The notes under the pieces were generated by a model. The model did no database searches, was not told where the DNA came from, and saw only the letters and a program-made list of their open reading frames with translations. DNA of 64,000 nt. Source: Bacillus sp. SM2101 (GTDB lineage Bacteria; Bacillota; Bacilli; Bacillales; SM2101). Both the position numbers and the translations under genes were made by a program. The stretch covers positions 172,657-236,656 of the forward strand of contig NZ_JAEUFG010000007.1 in the NCBI RefSeq assembly GCF_018588585.1. The letters are read 5' to 3'. Shown piece after piece: positions 8,687 through 18,256 of the stretch. Position 1 is the first letter of the stretch; every line of letters starts with the position of its first letter.

Positions 8687-10066
8687 ATGAAAGAAACTAA
8701 CACAAAATCTGAAAAGCTAAAACAGTTTACCTCCATTTTAATTCCAATTCTAATTACTCAGCTAGGCATGTTTTCGATGAATTTTTTCGACACAATTATG
8801 TCTGGTCATGCCGGAAAAAATGACTTGGCTGGTGTTGCAATAGGTTCAAGCCTATGGGTACCAATATTTACAGGATTAGCAGGAATTCTTATGGCACTAA
8901 CACCCATAGTTTCACAATATGTAGGTGCTGATGAGACAAGAAAAGTCTCTTTTTCTGTCATTCAAGCAGTATATTTATCATTAGTCATCGCCTTAGTAGT
9001 ATTCATTATCGGATTATTCTTTTTAGAACCGATTATTAATGCTATGGATCTAGATAACCATGTAAGTAATATTGCTTTTGACTATTTAAAAGCATTGTCG
9101 TTCGGTTTACTTCCTTTATTTTTTTACAACGTTTTACGTTTCTTTATTGATGGTCTTGGGCAAACTCGAACAACAATGATCATTACGCTTATTTCACTCC
9201 CTATCAATGTTCTATTGAACTATTTACTGATTTTTGGGAAATTTGGTTTTCCAAAATTAGGCGGAGTAGGAGCTGGCTATGCCTCGGCTATTACGTATTG
9301 GTGTTTATTAATTATTACAATTTTTATTATTAAAAAAGTACAACCCTTTGCTAAATTTCAACTCTTTTCTAAGTTTGAAAGATTGTCATTGACAGCTTGG
9401 AAAGAGCAAATAAAAATCGGTGTACCCATTGGATTTGCGATCTTTTTTGAGACGAGTATATTTGCTGCCGTCACTTTGCTAATGAGTCAATTTAATACAG
9501 ACACCATTGCAGCTCATCAAGCTGCACTAAATTTTTCATCATTTTTATACATGCTACCGTTAAGTATTTCAATGGCATTAACTATCTCGGTAGGATTTGA
9601 AGTAGGCGCAAATCGATATAAAGACGCTGTACAATATAGCTACTTAGGAATTAGCATTGCAGTCATATTAGCTATTGGGTGTGCTGTAGGTTTGTTTATA
9701 TTTAAAGATACTGTTGCAGGCCTCTATTCAACTGATCCAACGGTCTTATCATTAACTAAGCAGTTTTTATTTTTTGCTATTTTTTTTCAATTATCAGATG
9801 CAATCGGGAGCCCTATTCAAGGAGCACTCAGAGGCTATAAAGATGTAAATGTAACCTTTATGTTGGCATTTGTGTCTTATTGGATTATTGGTCTTCCACT
9901 AGGATATATACTCGCTAACTATACATCATTTGGTGCATTTGGTTATTGGATTGGCTTAATATCAGGATTAACGGTTGGAGCAATTTGTTTATTTACACGC
10001 TTAATATTTATTCAACGAAATAAGTTTGTCGTTCATAAAATGGAATTATTACAAGGAAAAAATTAA
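8687..10066 (+). CDS. MATE family multidrug/toxin efflux transporter
   Basis: 459 residues from the ATG at 8687, 6 bases after GAGGAGA. About twelve membrane segments can be read. MATE features include [26 protein letters not shown] near the N-terminus, the central [27 protein letters not shown], and the second-half repeat [25 protein letters not shown] followed by [11 protein letters not shown]. These proteins export organic cations or toxins using a sodium or proton gradient. The gene is monocistronic, with a terminator right after it. The substrate cannot be predicted. Confidence 0.9.
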   Translation: MKETNTKSEKLKQFTSILIPILITQLGMFSMNFFDTIMSGHAGKNDLAGVAIGSSLWVPIFTGLAGILMALTPIVSQYVGADETRKVSFSVIQAVYLSLVIALVVFIIGLFFLEPIINAMDLDNHVSNIAFDYLKALSFGLLPLFFYNVLRFFIDGLGQTRTTMIITLISLPINVLLNYLLIFGKFGFPKLGGVGAGYASAITYWCLLIITIFIIKKVQPFAKFQLFSKFERLSLTAWKEQIKIGVPIGFAIFFETSIFAAVTLLMSQFNTDTIAAHQAALNFSSFLYMLPLSISMALTISVGFEVGANRYKDAVQYSYLGISIAVILAIGCAVGLFIFKDTVAGLYSTDPTVLSLTKQFLFFAIFFQLSDAIGSPIQGALRGYKDVNVTFMLAFVSYWIIGLPLGYILANYTSFGAFGYWIGLISGLTVGAICLFTRLIFIQRNKFVVHKMELLQGKN

Positions 10067-10077
10067 TTATTTATCTG

Positions 10078-10107
10078 TCCCCCTTCTCTAAGCATTAAGA
10101 TGGGGGA
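10078..10107 (+). terminator. Rho-independent terminator of the MATE gene
   Basis: TCCCCC pairs with GGGGGA (10102-10107), followed by TTGTTTTTATT. Confidence 0.8.
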
Positions 10108-10763
10108 TTGTTTTTATTAAATTTTAATGAATATACAGCCCCATAATATACACTCCGCTTTTATTTTCTGGATTTTGGTCAATTTGATTTGTATAACATT
10201 TTATAGTGAAATTCCGCAAAGATGATATCCTTGATGTAAAATGCCAAATTAACAGGTTCATTTTTTGTTATAGAAGCAATACATTTAATTGTTTAACTAT
10301 GTTCAGTATTTGTTAATAAACAGTATTACACCCTAATAGTTATGAAGAAAATAATAATTGCAATTGTTTTTAACCAATAGATAATTTTTAATTTTTTGTA
10401 AGAATAAAAGGGACCAAGTATCTTACAAACATTCGTAGCCTTTTTCCTTCAATAAAAAGCGATTTCAATCTTTTCTTTTTTATGCCGTATAGAAACTATT
10501 TCAACAAAATATACGAAAAACTATAAAGAACTTACATAAACGATTTTACTTTTTGCCTTTCTTCTCTCGTTCTAATCCCTAGTACTTGTTAACTATGTCG
10601 TACTACTCATTTATTGATAATTCTATTTTCTTGCCTTTTTATAAAGTTAATAATGAGATAGAATACCTTTTGAGGATAATTATACTAATAGATTTTTCAG
10701 ATCTAATTTCTGTATAGCTATTAAACCACCTTAAAAATAACGAATGGAAAAGGAGATGAGAAG
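10108..10763. other. Long A+T-rich intergenic stretch
   Basis: About 650 bases without a supported gene on either strand. It must hold the promoter of the SLH-CAP gene; the TATACT in TAATTATACTAATAG (near 10680) is a possible -10 element but I cannot place a good -35. No full repeat copy was recognised. Confidence 0.5.
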
Positions 10764-11777
10764 ATGACAGGTTTTCAAAAGATAGCTCAAATATTACTAG
10801 CAATTACTCTGTTAACAGTTGGATTCAATACTAACCACGTGCATGCTAGTATCATGTTTTCTGATGTTCCCTCTGATCATTGGGCTAAGGAAGAAATAGA
10901 AGGTTTAGCTTCACAGGGAGTTATTAATGGTTATCCAGATGGCTCATTTCATCCGAACGAATATATTACTAGAGCTCATGCTGCAGTAATTATAGGGAGG
11001 TCACTAAATATTGATCTAGTTAATCGGCCAAATCCACATTTTGTAGATGTTAGCACATCAAATTCGGCCTACCCATACATAGCTGCTCTAGTAGATGAAG
11101 AAGTTTTTGGTAGAAATGATGCATTTAATCCTAACAATCCCTTGACTCGTGCTCAAATGGCAAAAATATTAGTAGAGGCCTTTAAGATTGAAGGCGAATC
11201 TAATAAAGTGTTCGATGATCTTCCCTATCATCATTGGGCAACAACTTATGTTACCAAGCTAGTGGCTTCTAATATTACGACTGGCATATCTCCCACTGAA
11301 TTTTCACCTAATGGGTACGTAACGCGAGCGCAAATGGCAGTGTTTGTAATTCGAACACTAGATTCTCAGGAGAAAAATACCAACAAAGTTGAAAACTCTT
11401 TTATTTATGATGTACTAGATTTAGTAAACATAGAACGAGCAAAAGAAAACATACACCCACTTGAACTATCTACTGAAGTAACCGAAGTAGCTCAAATAAA
11501 AGCTGAAGATATGCGTGATCAGAACTATTTTTCACATACATCTCCGACATACGGAAGTCCATTCGATATGCTGAAGCAATTCGGTGTACAGTGGACTAGT
11601 GCAGGAGAAAATATCGCAGCTGGGCAATCAACACCAGAAGCAGTTGTAACAGGATGGATGAATAGTGACGGTCACCGTAAAAACATTCTTTCATCTAACT
11701 ATACTGAAATTGGTATTGGATTTGCTGAAGGTGGTTCACATGGTTTCTATTGGGTACAGATGTTTATTGACAAGTAG
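10764..11777 (+). CDS. Surface protein with three SLH domains and a CAP/SCP domain
   Basis: 337 residues: a signal peptide (to about residue 28), three S-layer homology domains (about 33-75, 93-140 and 152-200; typical pieces are INGYPDGSFHPNEYITRAHA and LTRAQMAKILVEAF), then a CAP domain to the end (DLVNIERAKENIHPLE, SHTSPTYGSPF, AGENIAAG, GWMNSDGHRKNIL). SLH domains bind pyruvylated cell-wall polysaccharide, so the protein is wall-anchored. Bacterial CAP domains (YkwD type) are extracellular, of uncertain function. The order SLH-then-CAP differs from the usual simple secreted YkwD protein. A strong AAAGGAGATGAGA site precedes the ATG. Confidence 0.92.
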   Translation: MTGFQKIAQILLAITLLTVGFNTNHVHASIMFSDVPSDHWAKEEIEGLASQGVINGYPDGSFHPNEYITRAHAAVIIGRSLNIDLVNRPNPHFVDVSTSNSAYPYIAALVDEEVFGRNDAFNPNNPLTRAQMAKILVEAFKIEGESNKVFDDLPYHHWATTYVTKLVASNITTGISPTEFSPNGYVTRAQMAVFVIRTLDSQEKNTNKVENSFIYDVLDLVNIERAKENIHPLELSTEVTEVAQIKAEDMRDQNYFSHTSPTYGSPFDMLKQFGVQWTSAGENIAAGQSTPEAVVTGWMNSDGHRKNILSSNYTEIGIGFAEGGSHGFYWVQMFIDK

Positions 11778-11847
11778 GAATCTTTTCAAACACTTTTAAC
11801 TATTTTTACTTAATAAATGCAGTTGGACCGAGGATCTTTCTACAAGG

Positions 11848-11893
11848 CAAGGCATATCACACGGTTTTCTGGACTAATATGTGGTATGCCTTG
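11848..11893 (+). terminator. Terminator-like hairpin after the SLH-CAP gene
   Basis: CAAGGCATATCACAC pairs with GTGGTATGCCTTG across about 18 bases. A weak U-rich tail follows (TATATGTATCG). Confidence 0.6.
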
Positions 11894-12075
11894 TATATGT
11901 ATCGCTTAAATATAGTACATTCATAACTATCCAAATATTATATAGTTGTTTTATTTTCAAAGTAAACACCTTGGCATTATATTGAAAGTTAAATTAAGTC
12001 GTTAATAGTGCCATTTCGATGAATACCCATCCATCTGTGTTTTGCTTCAATACCCAGTAAACTCACACTATAAAA

Positions 12076-12095
12076 AAGGACTAATAATAGTCCTT
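12076..12095 (-). terminator. Rho-independent terminator of the DUF6526 gene
   Basis: On the minus strand AAGGACTATTATTAGTCCTT is followed by TTTTATAG, about 50 bases beyond the stop at 12146. Confidence 0.75.
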
Positions 12096-12145
12096 AATCA
12101 CCTCAATGATCAACATATTTATTTGATCATTTAAATCATCTATAT

Positions 12146-12580
12146 TTATACACGATAATAGTCTCCACGCCAATGCTTTACTGCTTTTTTAATATCTTTA
12201 GGTTGTAGATTTTCTTTAATAGCACGTTCACATAAAGCTGGGAACTCATCATCACTCGCAAAACGCAAAGCAATGATTTGTTGGATCGTTAACCTTGAGT
12301 TTAGCATAGTATTCGTAAGCGTATAATGACGTAAATTCTCTTCTGAACGTATGATACGGTCTTGCATCTTCGTAGAATATAGTCTTACTAAAGAAAATGT
12401 TATAAATAAGCCTAATGTAATCGCTAACCACAATAAAGCTGTTAAAATCCCTTCACCACTATAAATTGCCATAATTAAATTGACAACTGTTGCAATAAAG
12501 ACCACTGTAACAAGTGGCGCTCCTATGTAATGATAAATTGGATGCATACGAACATGGTTTTTAAAATTTTGACTTTTCAT
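12146..12580 (-). CDS. DUF6526-type small membrane protein
   Basis: 144 residues starting MKSQNFKNHVRMHPIYHYIG, then two hydrophobic segments (about 19-40 and 46-66), then a cytoplasmic helical tail with RLTIQQIIALRFASDDEFP and KDIKKAVKHWRGDYYRV. I recognise this layout as the DUF6526 family, common in Bacillaceae and of unknown function. The tail ending in a Trp-Arg-x-Asp-Tyr motif is typical. A GGGGTGGGGA site precedes the ATG. Monocistronic, with its own terminator. Confidence 0.75.
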   Translation of the reverse strand: MKSQNFKNHVRMHPIYHYIGAPLVTVVFIATVVNLIMAIYSGEGILTALLWLAITLGLFITFSLVRLYSTKMQDRIIRSEENLRHYTLTNTMLNSRLTIQQIIALRFASDDEFPALCERAIKENLQPKDIKKAVKHWRGDYYRV

Positions 12581-12714
12581 TGCAAATTCCCCACCCCTTT
12601 TTATTATTTGAGAAAATATCTACTAGAACGTTAAATATACTTAATTTTACCAATATTCGGATAATTTAGTCAAGTGTACTTAACAGTTTAGCTAATTACT
12701 ACTCCTATTTAAAT

Positions 12715-12828
12715 GGATTTCTTCGTAAACTTTTTGCTATTACTGAGTATGATATAGAAAAGCTGCCGACGAAAAATTTATTCGTGCAATACTAGGAATG
12801 GAAAGTATTAATCAATGTGAAAACAGCC
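12715..12828 (+). repeat. Dispersed MITE-like repeat, copy 3 (internally deleted)
   Basis: Left end GGATTTCTTCGTAAACTTTT, core remnant AGAAAAGCTGCCGACGAA, right end AATCAATGTGAAAACAGCC. About 114 bp. A 79-codon open frame beginning at 12798 starts inside this repeat and has no ribosome site, so it is not called as a gene. Confidence 0.7.
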
Positions 12829-13470
12829 AAAACAGCATTAAACTCTTATCATTATTAAATCTTATTTTCTTACTGAATTGTTTCATAGCTCCTGCATTAT
12901 TGAAGATGATATTTACTTATCTTTTTCTATTTTATTTAACTGTCATCACCATTAGAATAAGATTTTATTCATTTTGTAATGTTAATTTATCTATCATTAA
13001 TGATACTTTTTCACTATTCTGTAGAATTGTTGCCTAAATAGGACCACCTCTTTCGCATTTGTGACTCATTACATTAAATAAAAAATTGTATCAACTACAT
13101 CATTACTTTCTACATACATACTATGTTTCTTTTCATAGTGTTTGCACATTCCAACTTCTTAACAGATTCAAATGTTCATAGTTGACGTAACAACCTCATT
13201 CTGCATTTTTTCAACCGCTATATTTCCCTCTATTCCCTCTTGAACAACAAAGTAGCTTTTTTGGACTTATAAGTAATGATAAATAAAAAATTATTTCCTC
13301 ATATTTTCATTTATAATTTTTTTTTCATAAGTAGATAGGCTCAAAATCGGTAGGTCAATAGTATCCGTTCACCTAAGGAATAAAGAAAAATAAGTGAATC
13401 ATCCTATAGGAAAGATTATCATACAAATGTAAAATAAGGGAGGTATATTTTCGACATATGAGGTGATATT
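12829..13470. other. Intergenic stretch with no supported gene
   Basis: A+T-rich, with no open frame that has a ribosome site until the TTG at 13471. It presumably holds the promoter of the LysM/L,D-transpeptidase gene. Confidence 0.5.
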
Positions 13471-14844
13471 TTGCAAGATCCAACAAACGCTAGTGTAGAA
13501 AACAAATTTTTAACACGTAAAATGACGATTTATGCAATTCTATTTATTATTTTCATAACAATAGTTACAGGTAATTATTTATTTAGAGCAAATAATCCAA
13601 CAGAAGCAAGTACTGAAGCTCAACTCGAAAGCAAGAAGTTAGATTATGTAATAGATACTAATAATAATGACGAGGTAGAAGATTTAAATTCACATACTAA
13701 TGAAACGCTACAAGAAAATGAAGACTTCTCTACCGAAGATAAAACCAGCACAAGTTCAAATCGTATCAGTGAAGATTCTGTTGAAGATGTACAAGAAACT
13801 GTAGAGGTTGCAGAGCCTGTTTCTGAGTCTGAATCTACAAATACAGAAGAGGGACAATCTACTAAAATAGAGAGTAAACAATCTTCGGAAACCCTTTTTA
13901 GTTCTACGGAGGCATCAATTAATAGCCAAAAACAGATTTCCATCCAATATGAGATTTCAAAGGGAGTAACACTTTTTCAAATTTCCAAATTATTTTATAA
14001 TGAAAATAACACTGAATTTTTACAATTACATAATAATATTACGCATCCTGAATTAGATGTCAAAGAAGGAATGCAAATTGTTGTTCCAAATCCAGACAAA
14101 TTAGCTGTTTATACTGTACAAGATGGTGACACATTATATCAAGTAGCAAGAAAATTCTATAGTAAATCTAAACTATTAAACTACATAATGGAATATAACG
14201 CTATACTTAACCCTGAAACCGATGTAAAAGCTGGTATTAATATTGAAATACCTACTAGTACTGGGATCGTAGTACATACCGTCCAACAAGCAGAAACGCT
14301 ATATAGTATTATGAATACATATTATCAACTAGCGTATTATGTTGAACAAATAAGTAAAGTAAATGGTAATATCGAATCAATAAAAACTGGTGAAACATTA
14401 ATCATACCTAATATTTTCAAACAGCATCAAACAGCTATGATCGGAAATAACCCGGCTGTAAATACTAACTATTTAATAGAAATCAATAGATCCAATAATC
14501 TTCTTATCGCATATAAAAATGGTGATGAGTTTTTCAAAACAACAGTTTCAACGGGTGAAAATCTATCAACTCCTTCGGGTATATTTGAAATCATTACTAA
14601 ATTTGTTGAACCCTCATACACCGCTAAAAATATTCCAGGTGGAGATCCGTCAAACCCATTAGGCAGTAGATGGCTAGGTCTAAGTGTACCAGGTACAACA
14701 GGCAGAACATATGGCATACATGGGACGATAAACCCTGGATCAATTGGAGAATATGTAACACAAGGTTGTATTCGAATGGAAAATGAAAAGATTGAATGGT
14801 TATTTGATCGAATTCCAATAGGTACTAAAGTAAAGATCGTATAA
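13471..14844 (+). CDS. Membrane-anchored LysM / L,D-transpeptidase (YkuD) protein
   Basis: 457 residues. One N-terminal membrane anchor (about 18-40), then about 100 residues rich in Ser, Thr, Glu and Asp, then three LysM modules (about 150-205, 208-260, 265-315; for example YTVQDGDTLYQVARKFY), then a YkuD catalytic domain at about 330-457. The active site is HGTINPGSIGEYVTQGCIRM, with the His and catalytic Cys in place. The enzyme forms or edits 3-3 peptidoglycan cross-links outside the membrane, held on the wall by LysM. The start is TTG after GAGGTGAT. The acidic linker is far longer than in YkuD itself. Alone, with a good terminator. Confidence 0.92.
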   Translation: MQDPTNASVENKFLTRKMTIYAILFIIFITIVTGNYLFRANNPTEASTEAQLESKKLDYVIDTNNNDEVEDLNSHTNETLQENEDFSTEDKTSTSSNRISEDSVEDVQETVEVAEPVSESESTNTEEGQSTKIESKQSSETLFSSTEASINSQKQISIQYEISKGVTLFQISKLFYNENNTEFLQLHNNITHPELDVKEGMQIVVPNPDKLAVYTVQDGDTLYQVARKFYSKSKLLNYIMEYNAILNPETDVKAGINIEIPTSTGIVVHTVQQAETLYSIMNTYYQLAYYVEQISKVNGNIESIKTGETLIIPNIFKQHQTAMIGNNPAVNTNYLIEINRSNNLLIAYKNGDEFFKTTVSTGENLSTPSGIFEIITKFVEPSYTAKNIPGGDPSNPLGSRWLGLSVPGTTGRTYGIHGTINPGSIGEYVTQGCIRMENEKIEWLFDRIPIGTKVKIV

Positions 14845-14900
14845 CCTTGCTTTTCATAATAATAAATATACAACCTAATATAATACTAAACTACGAACAA

Positions 14901-14930
14901 AAAGAGCCTAGTAAAACTTTTAGGCTCTTT
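14901..14930 (+). terminator. Rho-independent terminator of the L,D-transpeptidase gene
   Basis: AAAGAGCCTA pairs with TAGGCTCTTT across a ten-base loop. Confidence 0.85.
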
Positions 14931-15007
14931 AATTACAAAATATATATTATGAGCAATTATCATTTTTTAGATGCACTGTTCTAAGGTAATTCGTTAATTC
15001 TATAAAC

Positions 15008-15454
15008 CTAACTTCTTATATTCCGAACAAACTCCCTTCCAAACAGCTTACATTTTTCTATTTCTTCGTCTTGAGGACCGTCCTCTATCTTTAAGCTCTC
15101 TTGAACAAGTATTCCACCTTGTTGTAAAATAGCTGACTCAAAAATATCAACTGCTCCGCAGTATATTTTATAAGACCTATCTCCTGAACCAAACACTGCA
15201 AACGTCTTCCCTGATAAATCTATCTCCGTTAACTCATCATAAAAATCTAAAAATTCATCTGGAAGCTCCCCATCTCCCCAAGTATATGACCCGAATATGA
15301 TTGAATGATATTTATCTAAAATATTTATATCTACGTCAAAGACATCTTTCTTTTCAACTGTTACACCTTCGCCCTGTATCCCTTCTTCTATTAAATCAGC
15401 TATCGATTCAGTATTACCAGACATACTCGCGTAAATGATAAGCACTGTTGACAT
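15008..15454 (-). CDS. Flavodoxin, Fur-regulated
   Basis: 148 residues, a typical short-chain flavodoxin. The FMN phosphate loop is YASMSGNTESIAD (about 8-20), FMN ring contacts lie in GSYTWGDGELPDEFLDFYDEL (about 55-75), and AVFGSGDRSYKIYCGAVDIF follows. It carries electrons at low potential in the cytoplasm, replacing ferredoxin when iron is short (as for YkuN/YkuP in Bacillus subtilis). Two Fur-type boxes upstream fit this. The ATG follows TTAAGGGAGG. Alone on its strand. Confidence 0.93.
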   Translation of the reverse strand: MSTVLIIYASMSGNTESIADLIEEGIQGEGVTVEKKDVFDVDINILDKYHSIIFGSYTWGDGELPDEFLDFYDELTEIDLSGKTFAVFGSGDRSYKIYCGAVDIFESAILQQGGILVQESLKIEDGPQDEEIEKCKLFGREFVRNIRS

Positions 15455-15492
15455 TATTAATCCTCCCTTAAGTAAAAAGCAAGAAGTATTTA

Positions 15493-15511
15493 ATTGAAAA
15501 TTATTATCATT
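15493..15511 (-). promoter_or_regulatory. Fur box 2 (proximal to flavodoxin)
   Basis: ATTGAAAATTATTATCATT fits the 7-1-7 Fur core (TGATAATNATTATCA) with two differences. It would lie just downstream of the predicted transcription start. Confidence 0.75.
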
Positions 15512-15523
15512 AATATGTTATTA

Positions 15524-15553
15524 GTATAACTGATATTGATAATCATTGTCAAT
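15524..15553 (-). promoter_or_regulatory. Flavodoxin promoter overlapped by a Fur box
   Basis: On the minus strand TTGACA is followed 18 bases later by TATACT. The -35 lies inside a strong Fur box (15535-15553, ATTGATAATCATTGTCAAT). Iron-loaded Fur would block RNA polymerase. Confidence 0.85.
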
Positions 15554-15667
15554 TTTATGCCTATCTCTGTTTCATAATTAATTGATACTTCCACCCTTAC
15601 AAATATTTCTTAAGAAAGGATGCTAGATATATATAAAATAAAGTAAAAATTAAACATCACTATACAT

Positions 15668-16846
15668 TTATACGACTTCTTCATTCATTACCGGGCTAGT
15701 AGCAGAAGTTCTTTTCAAAATAGTAAGAAGCACAAAGTTAATGACTCCTACACTAGAAAAAATAATCCAAGGAAACATACTATTAGAAAAATTTTTCATC
15801 AAATAGGTACCTGTGAAATTTCCTAAAGTTGCCCCAATAGCAAAGGATATTTCAAAAAAACCAAAATATGAACCTTGAAACTGCCCAGAAGTAAATTCTG
15901 AAATTGCAATATCTGATGAGGGTAATACAAACGTTTCACCTATTGTAAATACGATTATACATATTAATAACCAATATGGCGATGAATTGAGACTAATCAT
16001 TAACAAAGAAAATGACATGGTGAGCACACCTACTGTAAGCAGGCTGTATATGTTCATTTTAAGAAATAATTGTTTGATCATTATCATTATCATCAGTCCT
16101 GTTATAGCATTGACTGTGATGACTAAACTAACATAACTCTCACTACTGGTTAAATTGTACATATGTAACGGTATCGATACTGTTAGCTGAGAAAACATGA
16201 ACCAAAAAAATATCATTGCTACACAATAGAGGATGTATTTTTTATTTTTGGCGATATGCTTTACGCTTATAAGAATAGAAGGGCGTAAACTCATTGTGTA
16301 ATCGCTACGCTTTACTAACAGAAGTTGGACTACAAATAATATGTAAAAAACAATGCCACTAATAACAAATGGGTAGCTAGGATTAACAAATAGTAACACC
16401 CCTCCCATAAGAGGTCCAATGATTGCTCCGGCATTTAGTGAAAGGTTTAAATAAGTAAACACTCTCTTTTTTAACTCCTCTTGCTTTACTGATGAAAAAT
16501 ATGCTCTTGATGAAGGTTCATAACATGCAGATCCTACCCCAATAAGAGCAGCTCCACAAGAGACGAAGTAAAAGGACTCTGACATTGCTAAAATAATGAA
16601 GCCTGTTCCCCTTATTAACAATCCGAATCCCATTAACTTTTTATAACCGTACTTATCTCCGAGTCCTCCAGTTAAAAGAGGTAACCCACTTGAGGTTAAA
16701 GCGATTAAAGATAATACTGTTCCAGTCTCTACTACTGAGAAATAAAGTGTATTTGACAAATAAACTGCAAAAAAAGATATAACGGCAAACCCTGCAAGAT
16801 TCATACAGAATGCTGAAAATAAGATAACTTTCGTTGTTTGATTCAT
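15668..16846 (-). CDS. MFS transporter
   Basis: 392 residues with about twelve membrane segments. The cytoplasmic loop 2-3 motif is GGLGDKYGYKKLMG (GxxxDRxGRR type). The region around residue 125 (FTYLNLSLNAGAIIGPLMGG) resembles the motif C of drug:H+ antiporters. It is therefore more likely an exporter than an importer. It diverges from the CGNR regulator at 16953, with GGTTACA repeats in the shared region, so the regulator probably controls it. Substrate unknown. Confidence 0.85.
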   Translation of the reverse strand: MNQTTKVILFSAFCMNLAGFAVISFFAVYLSNTLYFSVVETGTVLSLIALTSSGLPLLTGGLGDKYGYKKLMGFGLLIRGTGFIILAMSESFYFVSCGAALIGVGSACYEPSSRAYFSSVKQEELKKRVFTYLNLSLNAGAIIGPLMGGVLLFVNPSYPFVISGIVFYILFVVQLLLVKRSDYTMSLRPSILISVKHIAKNKKYILYCVAMIFFWFMFSQLTVSIPLHMYNLTSSESYVSLVITVNAITGLMIMIMIKQLFLKMNIYSLLTVGVLTMSFSLLMISLNSSPYWLLICIIVFTIGETFVLPSSDIAISEFTSGQFQGSYFGFFEISFAIGATLGNFTGTYLMKNFSNSMFPWIIFSSVGVINFVLLTILKRTSATSPVMNEEVV

Positions 16847-16862
16847 AGTAACCCCCTTTAGT

Positions 16863-16949
16863 TGTAACCTTCTTTTTATTTAGATGGTTACATTTATGTT
16901 ATGTTATAATGAATAGGAATGCAACCTGTAAAATTGATTGGTGGTTACA
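16863..16949. promoter_or_regulatory. Divergent promoter region with three GGTTACA motifs
   Basis: TGTAACC (16863-16869) and GGTTACA (16886-16892) form an inverted pair, and a third direct copy (16943-16949) overlaps the ribosome site of the CGNR gene. A TATAAT at 16905-16910 is a plausible -10 for the rightward gene. The motifs are candidate operators for the CGNR protein. Confidence 0.5.
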
Positions 16950-16952
16950 ATT

Positions 16953-17489
16953 ATGGATAAGAACAAAGAAATTAACGAAGTATTATCTTTTTTGAACACT
17001 TGGGAAATTCCTAACAAAGACAGAATACCTAAAGATCATTTTGGAACTATATCTGATGTCTCGAATTATATTCATGAACATCTAACAATCGAAGATTCCA
17101 ATGATTTTTTAGATGAAGTTATTTTATTTCGGTCAGACATACGGACGACAATTGAAAAAAATGATGGAGAGCTCATCAATGAATGGATTAACAGAAGGCA
17201 AATAACATACGAGGTTCAAATACAAAACAACAAACCAGTCTATAACCTGATTTATAAATATAAAAGAAAAAGTCTAATCGACTATATACTGATAGACATT
17301 TTGACTTTAATCAACACAGGAACCTTTCATCGACTAAAAATTTGTCCAGATTGTAAGTGGGCCTTTTATGATCAATCAAAAAGTGGTACTAAAAAGTGGT
17401 GTAATATGAACGCAAATAGTCCCACTGGAAGAGCATGTGGGACGATATCTAAGGTAAAACGGTATAGAGAGAAGAACAGAAATAAATAG
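16953..17489 (+). CDS. CGNR zinc-finger domain protein, putative transcriptional regulator
   Basis: 178 residues from the ATG at 16953, which follows GGTGG; upstream in-frame TTG and GTG codons lie inside that site. The N-terminal 120 residues are helical and not recognisable. The C-terminus is a CGNR-type treble-clef finger: HRLKICPDCKWAFYD, then KKWCNMN, then a CG pair and KVKRYREK. Two departures from the family are visible. The first pair is CPDC rather than the usual wider spacing, and about nine residues (ANSPTGRA) are inserted before CG, where CGT replaces CGNR. The divergent MFS exporter is the likely target. Confidence 0.72.
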   Translation: MDKNKEINEVLSFLNTWEIPNKDRIPKDHFGTISDVSNYIHEHLTIEDSNDFLDEVILFRSDIRTTIEKNDGELINEWINRRQITYEVQIQNNKPVYNLIYKYKRKSLIDYILIDILTLINTGTFHRLKICPDCKWAFYDQSKSGTKKWCNMNANSPTGRACGTISKVKRYREKNRNK

Positions 17490-17521
17490 AAATCTATACA
17501 TTATACGGATTTTTAGCCACG

Positions 17522-17565
17522 TTAAAATGTTCTACACGGCTTTTTAGCCATGTAGAACATTTTAA
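17522..17565. terminator. Bidirectional terminator between convergent genes
   Basis: TTAAAATGTTCTACA pairs with TGTAGAACATTTTAA. It serves the CGNR gene and the leftward ABC operon, which converge here. Confidence 0.85.
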
Positions 17566-17572
17566 GTGTGTC

Positions 17573-18256
17573 TCATCTCTCAATAAAACTAAAATTCACA
17601 AACGAACCCTCTATTAACTCTACATCATTTGGTACTTTTAAATAAATAACTTGATATACTCTCCCATCATATTGATTAAAAAGTGACTCTTCTGTAAATT
17701 GCCGAACTGGAAACGGAGCTTTTACCAGTTTAATATTTATATCCTGTGAAGGAGAGTTAATAATAAGTCTATTATCATTTAATATAAAACCAACTGGAGC
17801 TAACTTTCTAGAAAAATCGATACCATCTACAAACAATCCACTACTTAAGTTAAATACTTCGATCTTGTTATCACTACTCAATTTTCTTTCTACAATCACG
17901 TGGGGACTGTACTTTTCTGTAAAGTTAACTTCCAATATTTGATTTCTATAATCATCAAAGCTTTTTGCTTTTATAATATAGTCTGGATCAAGCTTATCTA
18001 TCTCCATACTGCTCAATAATGAATAGAAGTCATGATCTGTTTCACCTTGTTTAACTTCCTGCTGTTTTAATGAATCATCGGAGACGAATGCTATAAATAC
18101 AGAACTTAATAAAAGTAATCCTGTGTATATAAAAAGTAGCCAGTGAGTTATTTTTAAAGAGCTAATCTTTTTCCCAGCTTTAATCATTAAAGAGAACAGC
18201 CCTACTAAAATGATAAATAAAATAATTTGAAATGTAGCTAGCTCGAAGGAAATCAT
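17573..18256 (-). CDS. Hypothetical membrane protein of the ABC operon
   Basis: 227 residues. Two membrane segments near the N-terminus (about 8-24 and 38-58), then about 165 residues of mostly soluble sequence ending in VIYLKVPNDVELIEGSFVNF. I do not recognise a named domain. Its start overlaps the permease stop by four bases (ATGA type), so it is co-translated and probably belongs to the transporter complex, perhaps as an extracytoplasmic partner. Confidence 0.7.
   Translation of the reverse strand: MISFELATFQIILFIILVGLFSLMIKAGKKISSLKITHWLLFIYTGLLLLSSVFIAFVSDDSLKQQEVKQGETDHDFYSLLSSMEIDKLDPDYIIKAKSFDDYRNQILEVNFTEKYSPHVIVERKLSSDNKIEVFNLSSGLFVDGIDFSRKLAPVGFILNDNRLIINSPSQDINIKLVKAPFPVRQFTEESLFNQYDGRVYQVIYLKVPNDVELIEGSFVNFSFIER

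Noticed and set aside
12798..13037. 79-codon open frame on the plus strand
   Set aside because: It starts inside repeat copy 3, has no properly spaced ribosome site, and its hydrophobic product reflects A+T-rich DNA.
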